A DNA stretch of 64,000 nt from Prauserella_A oleivorans. Lineage in GTDB: Bacteria > Actinomycetota > Actinomycetes > Mycobacteriales > Pseudonocardiaceae. Every line of letters starts with the position of its first letter. Positions within the stretch are counted from its first letter, which is position 1. Below, in pieces: positions 9,241 through 17,566 of this stretch. Where the stretch lies: NCBI RefSeq assembly GCF_042685745.1, contig NZ_JBHUNT010000001.1, positions 558,001-622,000 on the forward strand, written 5' to 3'. Below the pieces are notes generated by a model. That model had not been told where the DNA came from. It searched no databases and saw only the letters and a program-made list of their open reading frames with translations. Position numbers and translations under genes: made by a program.

Positions 9241-9282
9241 GTGTCCGCCGTTCCCGTAGCCGTGTCCGCCGTTCCCTACGCC
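9241..9282. repeat. 21-bp tandem direct repeat at a convergent gene junction
   Basis: GTGTCCGCCGTTCCCGTAGCC (9241-9261, given here as the repeat unit) is followed directly by a near copy at 9262-9282 that differs only in the last bases. The second copy covers the stop codon of the leftward DUF3558 gene. It looks like a small local duplication. Confidence 0.7.
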
Positions 9283-10259
9283 GCCGGGAGGTGCGCGGTG
9301 ATGAGCGGCACAGCCTCGCGGACCTTCTCGCACCCCCTGGCCGGGTCGTCGGCGTTGGCGTGGGAGATGACGACCGACGACCGCTCGGTGAACGCCAGCG
9401 CGGCGATGCAGTCGCCGGGGAAGTCGCTGGGTTCCGGGTGGAGTGTCCACGTGCGACCGCCCGCCTCGACCGGTTCGCCGGGTGTCTCGGCGAAATACCA
9501 CTCCTCCACGGGACGGTCACCGGCGTAGACCAGCAGGTCCCGCCAGCCGCCCTGGCCATCGGTGTCGAGCCAGCTGCAGCCGGGCGGCAGGTCCAGCCCG
9601 GGTTGCTCCTCGACGGCGTCGCCGATGCCCCGCAGTTCCAGCCGCTCGGCCTCCTCCGGCCGCAGCAGCGTGCACGGATCGAGCGAGGCGAGCGGACTCG
9701 GCTCCGGCGTCTCGATCGTCGGCTCGGGCGCGGGCCGGCCGCCCGGCAGGTGCGACGCGACGAAGGGCGCCGCGGTTTTCGCCAGATCACACGCCTTGGC
9801 CTTGTCGTCGAGGTCACTGGAGACGAGAACCACGAACGAGGTGTCGTCGAGCTCCGTCGCGAGCAGGCACACCGAATCGCTGGCCACGCTCGCATACCTG
9901 CCCCACTTCAGGCCACCGAACTCCAGCGTCTCCAAGGGCGAGTCGCCGAGCATGTAGTCCGCGAGCGAGAACGAGGTTTCGTAACCGGCCGAGAGTCGGC
10001 TGCTCTCGCGGTCGTCCTCCGCGGCCCAGCTACACGTCGGCGGTATCAGGTTGCGCGGCTCACCCGCGCGGAACTCGCCCTTGCCGACCAGCCCGAGGCT
10101 CACCGCCTCCCGCTCGGTGAGCAGCTTGCACGGTTGCCCGTTCGCGAGCCTGCTCTCGCTCGGCGGCGCGGGGGCGGGGTGCCCGTTTCCGCCCACCGTG
10201 GCGGCGCACGCACTCAGCAGCACAGCCGACGCCACGACCCCGAGTACGCGTGCCTTCAC
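9276..10259 (-). CDS. Lipoprotein with two tandem DUF3558-like domains
   Basis: A 327-residue exported lipoprotein. Start at the GTG at 10259 with a GGGGGGAGA ribosome site six bases away. The signal peptide ends in the lipobox LLSAC. Two halves of about 140 residues each begin with the DUF3558 pattern: 'GQPCKLLTEREAVSLGL' and 'LDPCTLLRPEEAERLEL'. Each continues with 'PTCSWAAED' or 'PGCSWLDTD' and ends near 'LAKTAAPFVASHLP' or 'KVREAVPLITAHLP'. A Pro-rich linker (near residue 180) joins them. DUF3558 proteins are usually single-domain, so this is an internal duplication. Function unknown; cell-surface. Confidence 0.82.
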   Translation of the reverse strand: MKARVLGVVASAVLLSACAATVGGNGHPAPAPPSESRLANGQPCKLLTEREAVSLGLVGKGEFRAGEPRNLIPPTCSWAAEDDRESSRLSAGYETSFSLADYMLGDSPLETLEFGGLKWGRYASVASDSVCLLATELDDTSFVVLVSSDLDDKAKACDLAKTAAPFVASHLPGGRPAPEPTIETPEPSPLASLDPCTLLRPEEAERLELRGIGDAVEEQPGLDLPPGCSWLDTDGQGGWRDLLVYAGDRPVEEWYFAETPGEPVEAGGRTWTLHPEPSDFPGDCIAALAFTERSSVVISHANADDPARGCEKVREAVPLITAHLPAA

Positions 10260-10492
10260 GACCGTCTCCCCCCGAACGTTCACCGATGGACCGGACGACA
10301 GCCTAACCGGGCGAACCGGGCCGCCGCGGTGAAACGGCCACACTCGTTGGCAGACAACGATTGTTGCCGTCCGATTAACGACGACGGCGGCGGATGAGCG
10401 ATTCGAGTCGGTCCGGTTACATCGCATTTCCCGGCGGTGAAGGTTGTTCCCACCAGTCTCACGCACGCGCGCGCGGACCTACCGTTGATCTC

Positions 10493-11248
10493 GTGTTCGA
10501 CGAATCCGACATCCGGCTCTCCGAGCCGACCGGCATCGGCCTGGTGGCCCCCTTCGACTTCGCACTGGACCGCGAGCTCTGGCGGTGGCTTCCCGAACAC
10601 GTCTGTCTGCACACCACCCGCCTGCCGTATCTGCCGGAGCCGGTGACGGTGCAGCTCGCGTCGGCGCTCGGCAATCCGCACGGCGTGCGCCGCGCGACGC
10701 AGGACATCCTCACGCCCGAACCGAAGGCCGTCGCTTACGCGTGCACGTCGGGCAGCTTCGTCGACGGTGCTGCGGGCGAGGCCGCCCTCGTGGCCGCGAT
10801 GCTGGACGCCGGGGCGCCCGCGGCGGTCACCACGTCGGGTGCGCTCGTGAGCGCGCTCTCCGAGGTCGGTGCCGAGCGCGTCGCCGTCATCACGCCCTAT
10901 GTGGACGATGTGACCGGGCGACTTCTGGACTATCTCGAAGAATTCGGCCTCACGACCACCGCGAGCTTCGGCCTCGGCCTGCTCGGCGACATCTGGAAGA
11001 TCACCTACTCCGACGTGCTGCGCGCGATCTCCGGCGTCGACACCACCGGGGCCGAGGCATTGTTCGTCAGCTGCACCAACGTGCCCACCTACGACCTCAT
11101 CGCACCGCTGGAGCAGCACCTCGGCATCCCGGTGCTCACCGCGAACCAGGTGACGATGTGGGCGGCGCTGCGCGCGGCGGGCATCACCGACACCGCCGCG
11201 CCGGGCCGGCTATTCGCCCAGCGGGACAAGGACGTCGCGGCCGCCTAG
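10493..11248 (+). CDS. Asp/Glu racemase-superfamily enzyme (maleate isomerase/arylmalonate decarboxylase-like)
   Basis: A 251-residue protein starting VFDESDIRLSEPTGIGLVAPFDFALD. It has the two half-domain cysteines expected for the superfamily: one in 'AYACTSGSFVDG' and one in 'LFVSCTNVPTYDL'. 'AERVAVITPYVDDVTGRL' and 'IPVLTANQVTMWAALRAAG' also match maleate isomerase-like proteins. The substrate is uncertain. GTG at 10493 is seven bases after TACCGT, so a leaderless start is likely. The last 39 bases overlap the 3' end of serS on the other strand. Confidence 0.78.
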   Translation: MFDESDIRLSEPTGIGLVAPFDFALDRELWRWLPEHVCLHTTRLPYLPEPVTVQLASALGNPHGVRRATQDILTPEPKAVAYACTSGSFVDGAAGEAALVAAMLDAGAPAAVTTSGALVSALSEVGAERVAVITPYVDDVTGRLLDYLEEFGLTTTASFGLGLLGDIWKITYSDVLRAISGVDTTGAEALFVSCTNVPTYDLIAPLEQHLGIPVLTANQVTMWAALRAAGITDTAAPGRLFAQRDKDVAAA

Positions 11249-12478
11249 GAACGGCCGCAGCGCCTCGGGCACACGCACTGAGCCGTCCTGGAGCTGGTGG
11301 TTCTCGAGAATCGCCACGATCCAGCGGGTCGTCGCGAGCGTGCCGTTGAGCGTCGCCGCGGTCTGCGGACGACCGTTCTCGTCGCGGTAGCGCACCCCCA
11401 GCCGACGAGCCTGGAACGTCGTGCAGTTCGACGTGGACGTCAGCTCGCGGTAGGTCTGCTGGGTGGGCACCCAGGCCTCGCAGTCGTACTTCCGCGCCGC
11501 GCTCGTCCCGAGGTCGCCCGCCGCCGTGTCGATCACCCGGTAGGGCACCTCGATCTTGGCGAGCATCTCCTCCTCCCACGCGAGCAGGTTCGCGTGCTCG
11601 ATCTCGGCGTCCTCCGGACGGCAGAAGACGAACATCTCGATCTTGTCGAACTGGTGCACGCGGATGATGCCGCGCGTGTCCTTGCCGTAGGAGCCCGCCT
11701 CGCGCCGGAAGCAGGTGGACCAGCCCGCGTACCGCTTGGGGCCCGCGCCCAGGTCGATGATCTCGTCGGCGTGGTAGCCGGCCAGCGGCACCTCGGAGGT
11801 CCCCACGAGGTACAGGTCGTCCTCGGCGAGCCGGTAGACCTCCGACGAGTGCGCGCCGAGGAACCCGGTGCCCGCCATGATCTCCGGCCGCACGAGCACC
11901 GGCGGGATCATCAGCTGGAAGCCCTTCTCGGCCGCCTGCGAGGCGGCGAGGTTCAACAGGGCCATCTGCAGCTGCGCCCCGACGCCGGTGAGGAAGTAGA
12001 ACCGCGCGCCGGAAACTTTCGCACCACGCTCGGTGTCGATCGCGCCGAGCGCCTCACCCAGCTCGAGATGATCCTTGGGCGTGAAATCGAACTCCCGGGG
12101 CGTTCCGACGTGCTTGAGCACGACGTAGTCGTCCTCACCGCCCGCCGGCACGTCGGGGTGGACGATGTTGGGCAGCTTGCCGTGCAGCTCGTCGAACTCG
12201 CCGCTGGCGCGCGCCTGCTCGGCCTCGGCGGACTTGACCCGCGCCGCCAGCTCCTTGCCCTTGGCGAGCAGCGCCTCGCGTTCCTCGCCGAAGGCCTTGC
12301 CGATCTGCTTGCCGAGCTGCTTCTGCTCGGCACGCAGCTGGTCGGCCGTGGCGATGGCGGACCTGCGCTCGGCGTCGAGGGAGAGCAGCTTGTCCACCAC
12401 GCCCTCGTCTTCACCGCGGGCGCGCTGCGAGGCGCGCACCACGTCCGGGTCTTCGCGCAGAGTCCTGGGGTCAATCAC
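11210..12478 (-). CDS. serS: Seryl-tRNA synthetase
   Basis: A 422-residue class II synthetase. The N-terminal tRNA-binding coiled coil spans about residues 30-100. Motif 2 is 'FRREAGSYGKDTRGIIRVHQ' and motif 3 holds 'NGTLATTRWIVAILENHQ'. The serine-binding 'VGTSEVPLAGYH' is present. Full length, no anomalies. The GTG start is seven bases downstream of TACCCT, so it is probably leaderless. The position before the Rv3835- and Rv3836-like genes matches the mycobacterial order. Confidence 0.97.
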   Translation of the reverse strand: MIDPRTLREDPDVVRASQRARGEDEGVVDKLLSLDAERRSAIATADQLRAEQKQLGKQIGKAFGEEREALLAKGKELAARVKSAEAEQARASGEFDELHGKLPNIVHPDVPAGGEDDYVVLKHVGTPREFDFTPKDHLELGEALGAIDTERGAKVSGARFYFLTGVGAQLQMALLNLAASQAAEKGFQLMIPPVLVRPEIMAGTGFLGAHSSEVYRLAEDDLYLVGTSEVPLAGYHADEIIDLGAGPKRYAGWSTCFRREAGSYGKDTRGIIRVHQFDKIEMFVFCRPEDAEIEHANLLAWEEEMLAKIEVPYRVIDTAAGDLGTSAARKYDCEAWVPTQQTYRELTSTSNCTTFQARRLGVRYRDENGRPQTAATLNGTLATTRWIVAILENHQLQDGSVRVPEALRPFLGGRDVLVPLGE

Positions 12479-12514
12479 GGTGTCGAGGGTAGTCGGCGGC
12501 CCGGCGCGGGCCTG

Positions 12515-13432
12515 CTACGGCTCCTGCAGACCGCGGACGAAATCCACGATCACGCGCGCGAGCTGTTCGCCACCGTCCTCTTGCAGGAAGTGACCGGCGC
12601 CGGTGATGGTCGGGTGCTCCCGGCCGGCCGCGCCCGGCATGCGGCGTTCGAGCACGGGGCGCATGCCCGCCGTGATGGGGTCGCCGTCGGAGAACGCGCA
12701 CAGGAACGGCAGGTCCAGCGTCGTCAGCGTGCTCCACGCGGCGCGGTTGGCCTCGCTCGCCGGATCGTCGGGCCTGGTCGGTACCAGCCCCGGCATGGCG
12801 CGCGGGCCGGCCTTGTACATCTCGTTGGGGAACGGTGCGTCGTAGGCGGCCTTCTCGGCCTCGGACAGCGCCGTCCTGCAGCCCGACTGCACGAAGCGCG
12901 CGATGTCGAGCACCGGCGCCTTCTGCACGGCGTCGTGGAACGCCCACCAGACGTCGGGCATCCCGTGGTCGCCGGTCGGCAGCCCGGTGTTGGCGGCCAC
13001 GACGCCGGAGAAGCGGCCGGGATTCTCCGCGACGAGCCGCAGGCCGATCAGCCCGCCCCAGTCCTGGCCGACCAGCGTGACGTCCCGCAGGTCCAGCGCG
13101 TCGAACGCGAACGCGCGCATCCACTCGACGTGGTTGGCGTAGGTGTGGTCGGCGACCTCGGCGGGCTTGTCCGAGCGGCCGAAGCCCACCAGGTCCGGCG
13201 CGACCGCCCGGAGCCCGGCGTCGGCGAGCACCGGAAGCATCTTCCGGTACAGGAACGACCAGCTCGGTTCGCCGTGCAGAAGCAGGACGACCGGGCCGTC
13301 CGGCGGCCCCGTCTCGACATACCCGACGCGGACGATTCCGTGTAGCGGGTGGTCGACATCGGCGTAGAGGGCCGGGAAATCGAAATCCGGCAGGTCGGCG
13401 AAACGATCTTCAGGAGTCCGCAGGAGCCGCAC
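12515..13432 (-). CDS. Haloalkane dehalogenase-like alpha/beta hydrolase
   Basis: A 305-residue protein that aligns by eye with subfamily I dehalogenases such as DhlA. 'LHGEPSWSFLYRKM' forms the oxyanion loop. 'LVGQDWGGLIGL' carries the Asp nucleophile followed by the halide-binding Trp. 'FSDGDPITAG' is a candidate acid and 'TGAGHFLQEDGG' carries the His. The GTG at 13432 lies seven bases after TACGGT. The family also contains non-dehalogenating esterases, so halide activity is inferred from the Asp-Trp pair. Confidence 0.82.
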   Translation of the reverse strand: MRLLRTPEDRFADLPDFDFPALYADVDHPLHGIVRVGYVETGPPDGPVVLLLHGEPSWSFLYRKMLPVLADAGLRAVAPDLVGFGRSDKPAEVADHTYANHVEWMRAFAFDALDLRDVTLVGQDWGGLIGLRLVAENPGRFSGVVAANTGLPTGDHGMPDVWWAFHDAVQKAPVLDIARFVQSGCRTALSEAEKAAYDAPFPNEMYKAGPRAMPGLVPTRPDDPASEANRAAWSTLTTLDLPFLCAFSDGDPITAGMRPVLERRMPGAAGREHPTITGAGHFLQEDGGEQLARVIVDFVRGLQEP

Positions 13433-13449
13433 GCGGACAACCGTAGTGG

Positions 13450-13896
13450 CTAGGAGATGGCGACGGCTACCACCAGACCGAGGGCCACATGCGCGGCGGC
13501 GACCACGAAGCTGGCGGGCGCGAACTTGTCGCTCTCCACCGTGGACCGCACGTCGATGCGGGTCACCCACTCCAGCATCCGCACCGCGGCGACCTGGACG
13601 ATGATGCCGATGAGCCCGTAGACCAGCGATGTGATCAAGCCCTCGGTGAGGTCGGCCGACGACGTCCAGATGGCGATCACGACGATGAACGCCATCGACA
13701 CCATGCCCGAGGCGGTGATGATCACGGCGTTCGGCAGTCCGCGCCGCACCAGCTCGGACAGCTTGCCGGGCGTGGTGAGGTCGATGGCGTAGAAACCGAG
13801 CAGCATCAGCAGCAGGCCGACGATCGCGTACAGCGCGATCGCGCCGATGCCCCTGGCCAGGTCGGTACCGAACGTCTCGGACAGCGCTACGAGCAC
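13450..13896 (-). CDS. DUF350-family membrane protein (YjfL-like)
   Basis: A 148-residue protein with four predicted membrane helices, spanning about residues 12-40, 50-75, 85-105 and 125-148. It starts at GTG 13896 with a GGGAGAA ribosome site six bases upstream. It matches DUF350 in its length, four-helix layout and 'LRRGLPNAVIITASGMVSMAF'-type start of helix two (read here as VRRGLPNAVIITASGMVS). In E. coli the DUF350 protein YjfL is encoded beside a DUF1190 protein and a glutathionylspermidine-synthase-like ligase, and the same trio is seen here. Molecular function unknown. Confidence 0.78.
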   Translation of the reverse strand: MLVALSETFGTDLARGIGAIALYAIVGLLLMLLGFYAIDLTTPGKLSELVRRGLPNAVIITASGMVSMAFIVVIAIWTSSADLTEGLITSLVYGLIGIIVQVAAVRMLEWVTRIDVRSTVESDKFAPASFVVAAAHVALGLVVAVAIS

Positions 13897-13939
13897 TTGA
13901 GTTCTCCCAGATTCTTCGATCGTTTCGCGGTGGTGTCTA

Positions 13940-15106
13940 TCACGACTCGGGGATGCGATGCGGGACAAATGCGGCACCGTCGTCGGTGACCAGCCCCGCC
14001 GTCTCCCTGATCCCCAGCCCCGCGGCGTTGTCCCCGACGATCCACGCGCCGAGCGCGGGCCGGAACCCGTCGAACTCGGGCAGCGGGTCGAACGCCTGGT
14101 ACACGTAGCCTTCCGCGCCGTAGACGCCACCGGTCTGCGTCTCGTAGCCGGTGGCGACGATCTGCACGTTGGCGCCCTCGCGGCCGAGTTTCGGCTTGCG
14201 CACGTACTCGGTGAGCAGGCCGGGCTGGTCGTTGAAGGCGGGCAGCAGGTTGGGGTGGCCGGGGTAGTTCTCCCAGAGCAGGCCGAGGATCGCCTTGTTG
14301 GAGAGCAGCATCTTCCACAGCGGCTCGACCCACAGGGTCTGCGGGAGCGACTCGACGGCGTAGCGGCCGAACTCCTCCTCGACCACCCATTCCCAGGGGT
14401 AGAGCTTGACGATGGTGCCCATCGGCGCCTCTTCGAGATCGACGAAGCGCTTCAGCAGCGGATCCCAGCCGATCTCCTCGATGGACAGCCCGACGGTGTC
14501 CAGCCCCGCCTCGGCGGCGGTCTCCTGGAGGTAGGCGGTGGTGATGTGGTCCTCGCCCGTGGGATCGGCGGTGGACCACGTGAAGTGCAGTTCCTTCGAC
14601 GGCAGCGCGGCACCGACCTCCTGCCAGCGCTCGACGAGCCGCTCGTGGATGGAGTTCCACTGGTCGTCGTCGGGGAAGACGTCGGTCTTCCAGTGCCACT
14701 GCACCACGGCCGCCTCGAGCAGCGACGTGGGCGTGTCGGCGTTGTACTCGAGCAGCTTGGCCGGGCTGCGACCGTCGTAGCGCAGGTCGAAGCGCCCGTA
14801 GACATGCGGGTCGCGGCGCTTCCACGATTCGGCGATGTGCGGCCACACCCACTCGGGCAGGCCGAACTCGGCGTACCGCTCGGTGGTCACGACGTGGTCG
14901 ACGGCCTCGAGGCACATCGAGTGCAGCAGTTCGACGTCGGCCTCGACGGAGAGCACCTCGTCCATGGGCAGCACGTAGTGCACCGACTCGTCCCAGTACG
15001 GGCGCGCCTGACCGGTGCCGTACCGCGCGGGGGTGCCGAACACCAGGCCCTGTTCCTCGACGATGCGCTGCCAATCCCGCCGGGGCGGCCTGGATTCCCT
15101 GTGCAC
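13940..15106 (-). CDS. Glutathionylspermidine synthase-like ATP-grasp ligase (YgiC/YjfC family)
   Basis: A 388-residue ATP-grasp amidoligase. Landmarks include 'YGRFDLRYDGRSPAKLLEYN', then 'NADTPTSLLEAAVVQW', 'STADPTGEDHITTAYLQETA', 'VKLYPWEWVVEEEFG', 'LWENYPGHPNLLPAF' and 'EGYVYQAFDPLPEF'. The amidase half of bifunctional Gsp enzymes is absent, so it is the stand-alone ligase type that joins unknown amine and carboxyl partners. The GTG start directly follows the TAG stop of the upstream gene, so the two are surely cotranscribed. The neighbouring DUF350 and YgiB-like proteins suggest a membrane-linked peptide or protein modification. Confidence 0.85.
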   Translation of the reverse strand: MHRESRPPRRDWQRIVEEQGLVFGTPARYGTGQARPYWDESVHYVLPMDEVLSVEADVELLHSMCLEAVDHVVTTERYAEFGLPEWVWPHIAESWKRRDPHVYGRFDLRYDGRSPAKLLEYNADTPTSLLEAAVVQWHWKTDVFPDDDQWNSIHERLVERWQEVGAALPSKELHFTWSTADPTGEDHITTAYLQETAAEAGLDTVGLSIEEIGWDPLLKRFVDLEEAPMGTIVKLYPWEWVVEEEFGRYAVESLPQTLWVEPLWKMLLSNKAILGLLWENYPGHPNLLPAFNDQPGLLTEYVRKPKLGREGANVQIVATGYETQTGGVYGAEGYVYQAFDPLPEFDGFRPALGAWIVGDNAAGLGIRETAGLVTDDGAAFVPHRIPES

Positions 15107-15709
15107 CTACGAGCCTCCGCTCTTGCCGAAGCTGCCGCCGCTGATGCCGAAGCCACCGCGCTGGACCGTCTTCCCGGACTTGGTGGCGATGTCGGCGTTC
15201 GCCGGTTTGGTGAACGAGCCGCCCGACACCTTGCCGCCGACCGTGCCGGTGCCGCCGTAGTTGTAGCGGTACTGCTGGTAGCCGCCGCCCGGCAGCGGCA
15301 GGAACATGAACCCGCCGCTGTAGTGGCCGCCGTGGCTTTCGACGTAGTCCTCGTCGCAGTAGTCGTCGTTCTCGACGATGGTGCCGTCCGCGCGGGTGCA
15401 CACGGCCGTGACCTCTTCGGGCTTGGCGACCACATACCAGCCCGCGACGAGGCCGACCAGGCCGACGGTGACGCCGGTTCCGATGAACACCTTGCGCCGC
15501 GTCTCAGCCTTGCGCTCGGCCTCCTCGCGCGCGCGTTCCTCGGCGGCCTGGCGCTCCCGCTCCTCGACCATGGCGCGGCGCCGCGCGCGCTGCTCGGCCA
15601 GGGTGGGCTCGCGAGGAGTGGTGCTCTCGGCGTCCTGGAATCGCATGGAGCCACGCCGGGGCGGCTCGGATGAGTCCGGCCGCTGCGGGGTGTTGTCGTC
15701 TTCGGTCAT
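15107..15709 (-). CDS. YgiB/DUF1190-like membrane-anchored Gly-rich protein
   Basis: A 200-residue protein. Residues 1-70 are charged and probably a helical coiled coil (LAEQRARRRAMVEERERQAA). One membrane helix follows at about 73-93, then an extracytoplasmic part with two cysteines in 'AVCTRADGTIVENDDYCDED'. The tail is Gly/Tyr-rich with 'FLPLPGGGYQQYRYNYGG' and ends 'VQRGGFGISGGSFGKSGGS'. E. coli YgiB, as I recall it, ends with a similar TRGGFG segment and is encoded beside YgiC. I infer a divergent counterpart, possibly the substrate of the adjacent ligase. ATG at 15709 is chosen; a GGAG precedes it. Confidence 0.66.
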   Translation of the reverse strand: MTEDDNTPQRPDSSEPPRRGSMRFQDAESTTPREPTLAEQRARRRAMVEERERQAAEERAREEAERKAETRRKVFIGTGVTVGLVGLVAGWYVVAKPEEVTAVCTRADGTIVENDDYCDEDYVESHGGHYSGGFMFLPLPGGGYQQYRYNYGGTGTVGGKVSGGSFTKPANADIATKSGKTVQRGGFGISGGSFGKSGGS

Positions 15710-15796
15710 CTGGCACTCCGTAACCGCGAGGCATGCGCAACCTCACCCTATCGACCCGCGAGCGGTCGCCGTCGCGAGCAGGCATCATGGGTATCG

Positions 15797-16957
15797 ATGT
15801 CCGACGAGTCCCGCCGGTTCCCACCGACGAGAACAGCACTGCGCACGCGCGTGCTGGTCGTCGGCGTTTTCGTCGGCGCGCTGGTGGCGATGTCGCTGTC
15901 GTGGGTGTTCTCCCTGGGGCCCTTGGGGGTCGAGTCCGAGGCCGAACGCGCACAGAAGCGAGCCGAGGCCGCGCTGATGGCCCGCAGGCAGGCGTTCAGC
16001 TCACCACCCGGCAGCTGCCTCACCTGGACCGCCGCCGACGCCAGCGATGTGAAAAAGGTGAGCTGCACCTCCGAGCACCTGTTCGAGGTGGTGGGCGTCG
16101 TCGACATCGCCAAGGAGTTCCCGCGGGGTGCCAGGCAACCGAGTGCCGACCAGTGGCGCGCCATCACCGAGGAGCGCTGCGGCGAAAGCGCCCGCGAGTA
16201 CCTCCAGGGGCCGCTGGACCCCTACGGCAAGCTGGCGCTCGGCATGCTGCGGCCCGACGACCAACAGTGGGCCGACGGGCACCGGAAGCTGCACTGCGGC
16301 CTGCAGTGGGTCGCGCCGGGCGGTGAGCTGCAGACGCTGACCCAGCCGGCGGCTGAGGTGAACCAGTCGAACGTCTGGGAGCCCGGCACGTGCCTCGGGC
16401 TGCAGGGCAAGACCGTCGGCGACCCGGTGGACTGCGCGCAGGAGCACTCCTACGAGATGGTGGGCCTGGTCGACCTGGCCGAGGAGTTCGACTCCTACCC
16501 GTCGCACGAGGAACAGATGGAGTTCCTCGACCGGCGGTGCTCGCGGATCGTCGAGGACTACACCGGTGGTGCCGACCTGCGTGCACAGGGCCTCATCCTG
16601 AGCTGGGACCTGCGTGAACGCGAGAGCTGGGACGCCGGCTCGACGCTGGTCAACTGCAAGGTCGGCGCGAAGCTGAAGGACAACAGCGGCCTCGCACCCG
16701 TCCGCGGCAGCATCGCCGCGCAGCCGAAGCCGGCTGAGCCGGCCAAGCCCGCCGAACCGGCCGACCCTGCTGAGCCCGGCAAGCCCGGTGAACCCGCCGG
16801 GCCCGCCCAGTCCGGCGAGCCGGGTGAGTCCGGTGACTCCGGCGACTCCGGCGACTCCGGTGAGTCTCCCGGGTCCGGCGAGCAGGGCGAGTCCGCCGAG
16901 TCTCCCGAGTCCGGTGAGCCGGCGCCCGCCTCGGCCTCGTCGCCGGACGGAGGCTGA
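15797..16957 (+). CDS. Septum-formation family membrane protein (Rv3835-like)
   Basis: A 386-residue protein with one N-terminal membrane helix (about residues 18-40) and two Septum_form-type repeats outside the membrane. Each repeat starts with a Cys-containing turn ('GSCLTWTAADASDVKKVSC' and 'GTCLGLQGKTVGDPVDC') followed by 'EHLFEVVGVVDI' or 'EHSYEMVGLVDL'. The C-terminal 80 residues are low complexity (see the repeat entry). Its position between serS and the zincin matches Rv3834c-Rv3836. The role in septation is inferred from the family name only. Confidence 0.83.
   Translation: MSDESRRFPPTRTALRTRVLVVGVFVGALVAMSLSWVFSLGPLGVESEAERAQKRAEAALMARRQAFSSPPGSCLTWTAADASDVKKVSCTSEHLFEVVGVVDIAKEFPRGARQPSADQWRAITEERCGESAREYLQGPLDPYGKLALGMLRPDDQQWADGHRKLHCGLQWVAPGGELQTLTQPAAEVNQSNVWEPGTCLGLQGKTVGDPVDCAQEHSYEMVGLVDLAEEFDSYPSHEEQMEFLDRRCSRIVEDYTGGADLRAQGLILSWDLRERESWDAGSTLVNCKVGAKLKDNSGLAPVRGSIAAQPKPAEPAKPAEPADPAEPGKPGEPAGPAQSGEPGESGDSGDSGDSGESPGSGEQGESAESPESGEPAPASASSPDGG
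16728..16940 (+). repeat. In-frame tandem repeats coding a Pro/Glu then Ser-Gly-Asp/Glu tail
   Basis: Short units of 9-12 bases encode EPAKPAEPA-type repeats followed by SGDSGDSGD/SGE repeats at the C-terminus of the septum-formation protein. The frame is kept throughout. This part is likely surface-exposed and prone to length variation by slippage. Confidence 0.8.
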
Positions 16958-16960
16958 GGC

Positions 16961-17311
16961 GTGGCCGTGACCATGTCGCGGCGCCGGTTCGAGGAGCTGG
17001 TCAGCGCCGCGCTCGACCAGGTTCCGCAGGAGTTCGCCGGCGCGATGGACAACGTCGTGGTGCTCGTCGAGGAACGCAACGAGGAGGAGCCCGACATCCT
17101 GGGCCTCTACCACGGCGTCGCCCTCACCGAGCGCGGCCACGACTACGGCGGTGTCCTGCCCGACCGGATCTCCATCTACCGTGAGCCGATCCTCGGCATC
17201 TGCGACACCGAGGACGACGTGGTGGAGGAGGTTCTGATCACAGTGGTTCACGAGATCGCCCACCACTTCGGCATCGACGACGCGCGACTGCACGAACTCG
17301 GCTGGGGCTGA
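16961..17311 (+). CDS. Zincin-like metallopeptidase (Rv3836-like)
   Basis: A 116-residue minimal zincin of the PF06262 type. The metal site is HEIAHHFGIDDARLHELGW, the HEXXH-plus-distal-residue motif at the very C-terminus. A GGAGG ribosome site at 16949-16953 and a three-base gap after the septum-formation gene show that the two form an operon. An internal ATG 12 bases on is a possible alternative start. No signal peptide, so it is probably cytoplasmic. Substrate unknown. Confidence 0.88.
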   Translation: MAVTMSRRRFEELVSAALDQVPQEFAGAMDNVVVLVEERNEEEPDILGLYHGVALTERGHDYGGVLPDRISIYREPILGICDTEDDVVEEVLITVVHEIAHHFGIDDARLHELGWG

Positions 17312-17566
17312 CCACATGGACGGCGGGGACAGACGTCACCCACCAGGGTTCAGTTGCTTGCGCGACACATGTGTTCCCGCTGTGCTGTGGATCCATGAGC
17401 CGGCATGCGACGTCGCTGCTCGTCGTCCCCTCCTCGACTCGCGCCGCGACGCAAGGACCACCCCTGACGGTCTCCGCACGCGACCTCGCCGGCGCCCTCC
17501 GTCGCGCCACGGCGGCAAACCTGCTCCTGGCGCCCCGCTTCCCTGTCGACCGACCACTGGCCCCGT

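Noticed and set aside
10347..10367. CAAC-N4-GTTG dyad in the gap between the DUF3558 and racemase-like genes
   Set aside because: Arms are only four bases and no local regulator is encoded, so it is not better than chance.
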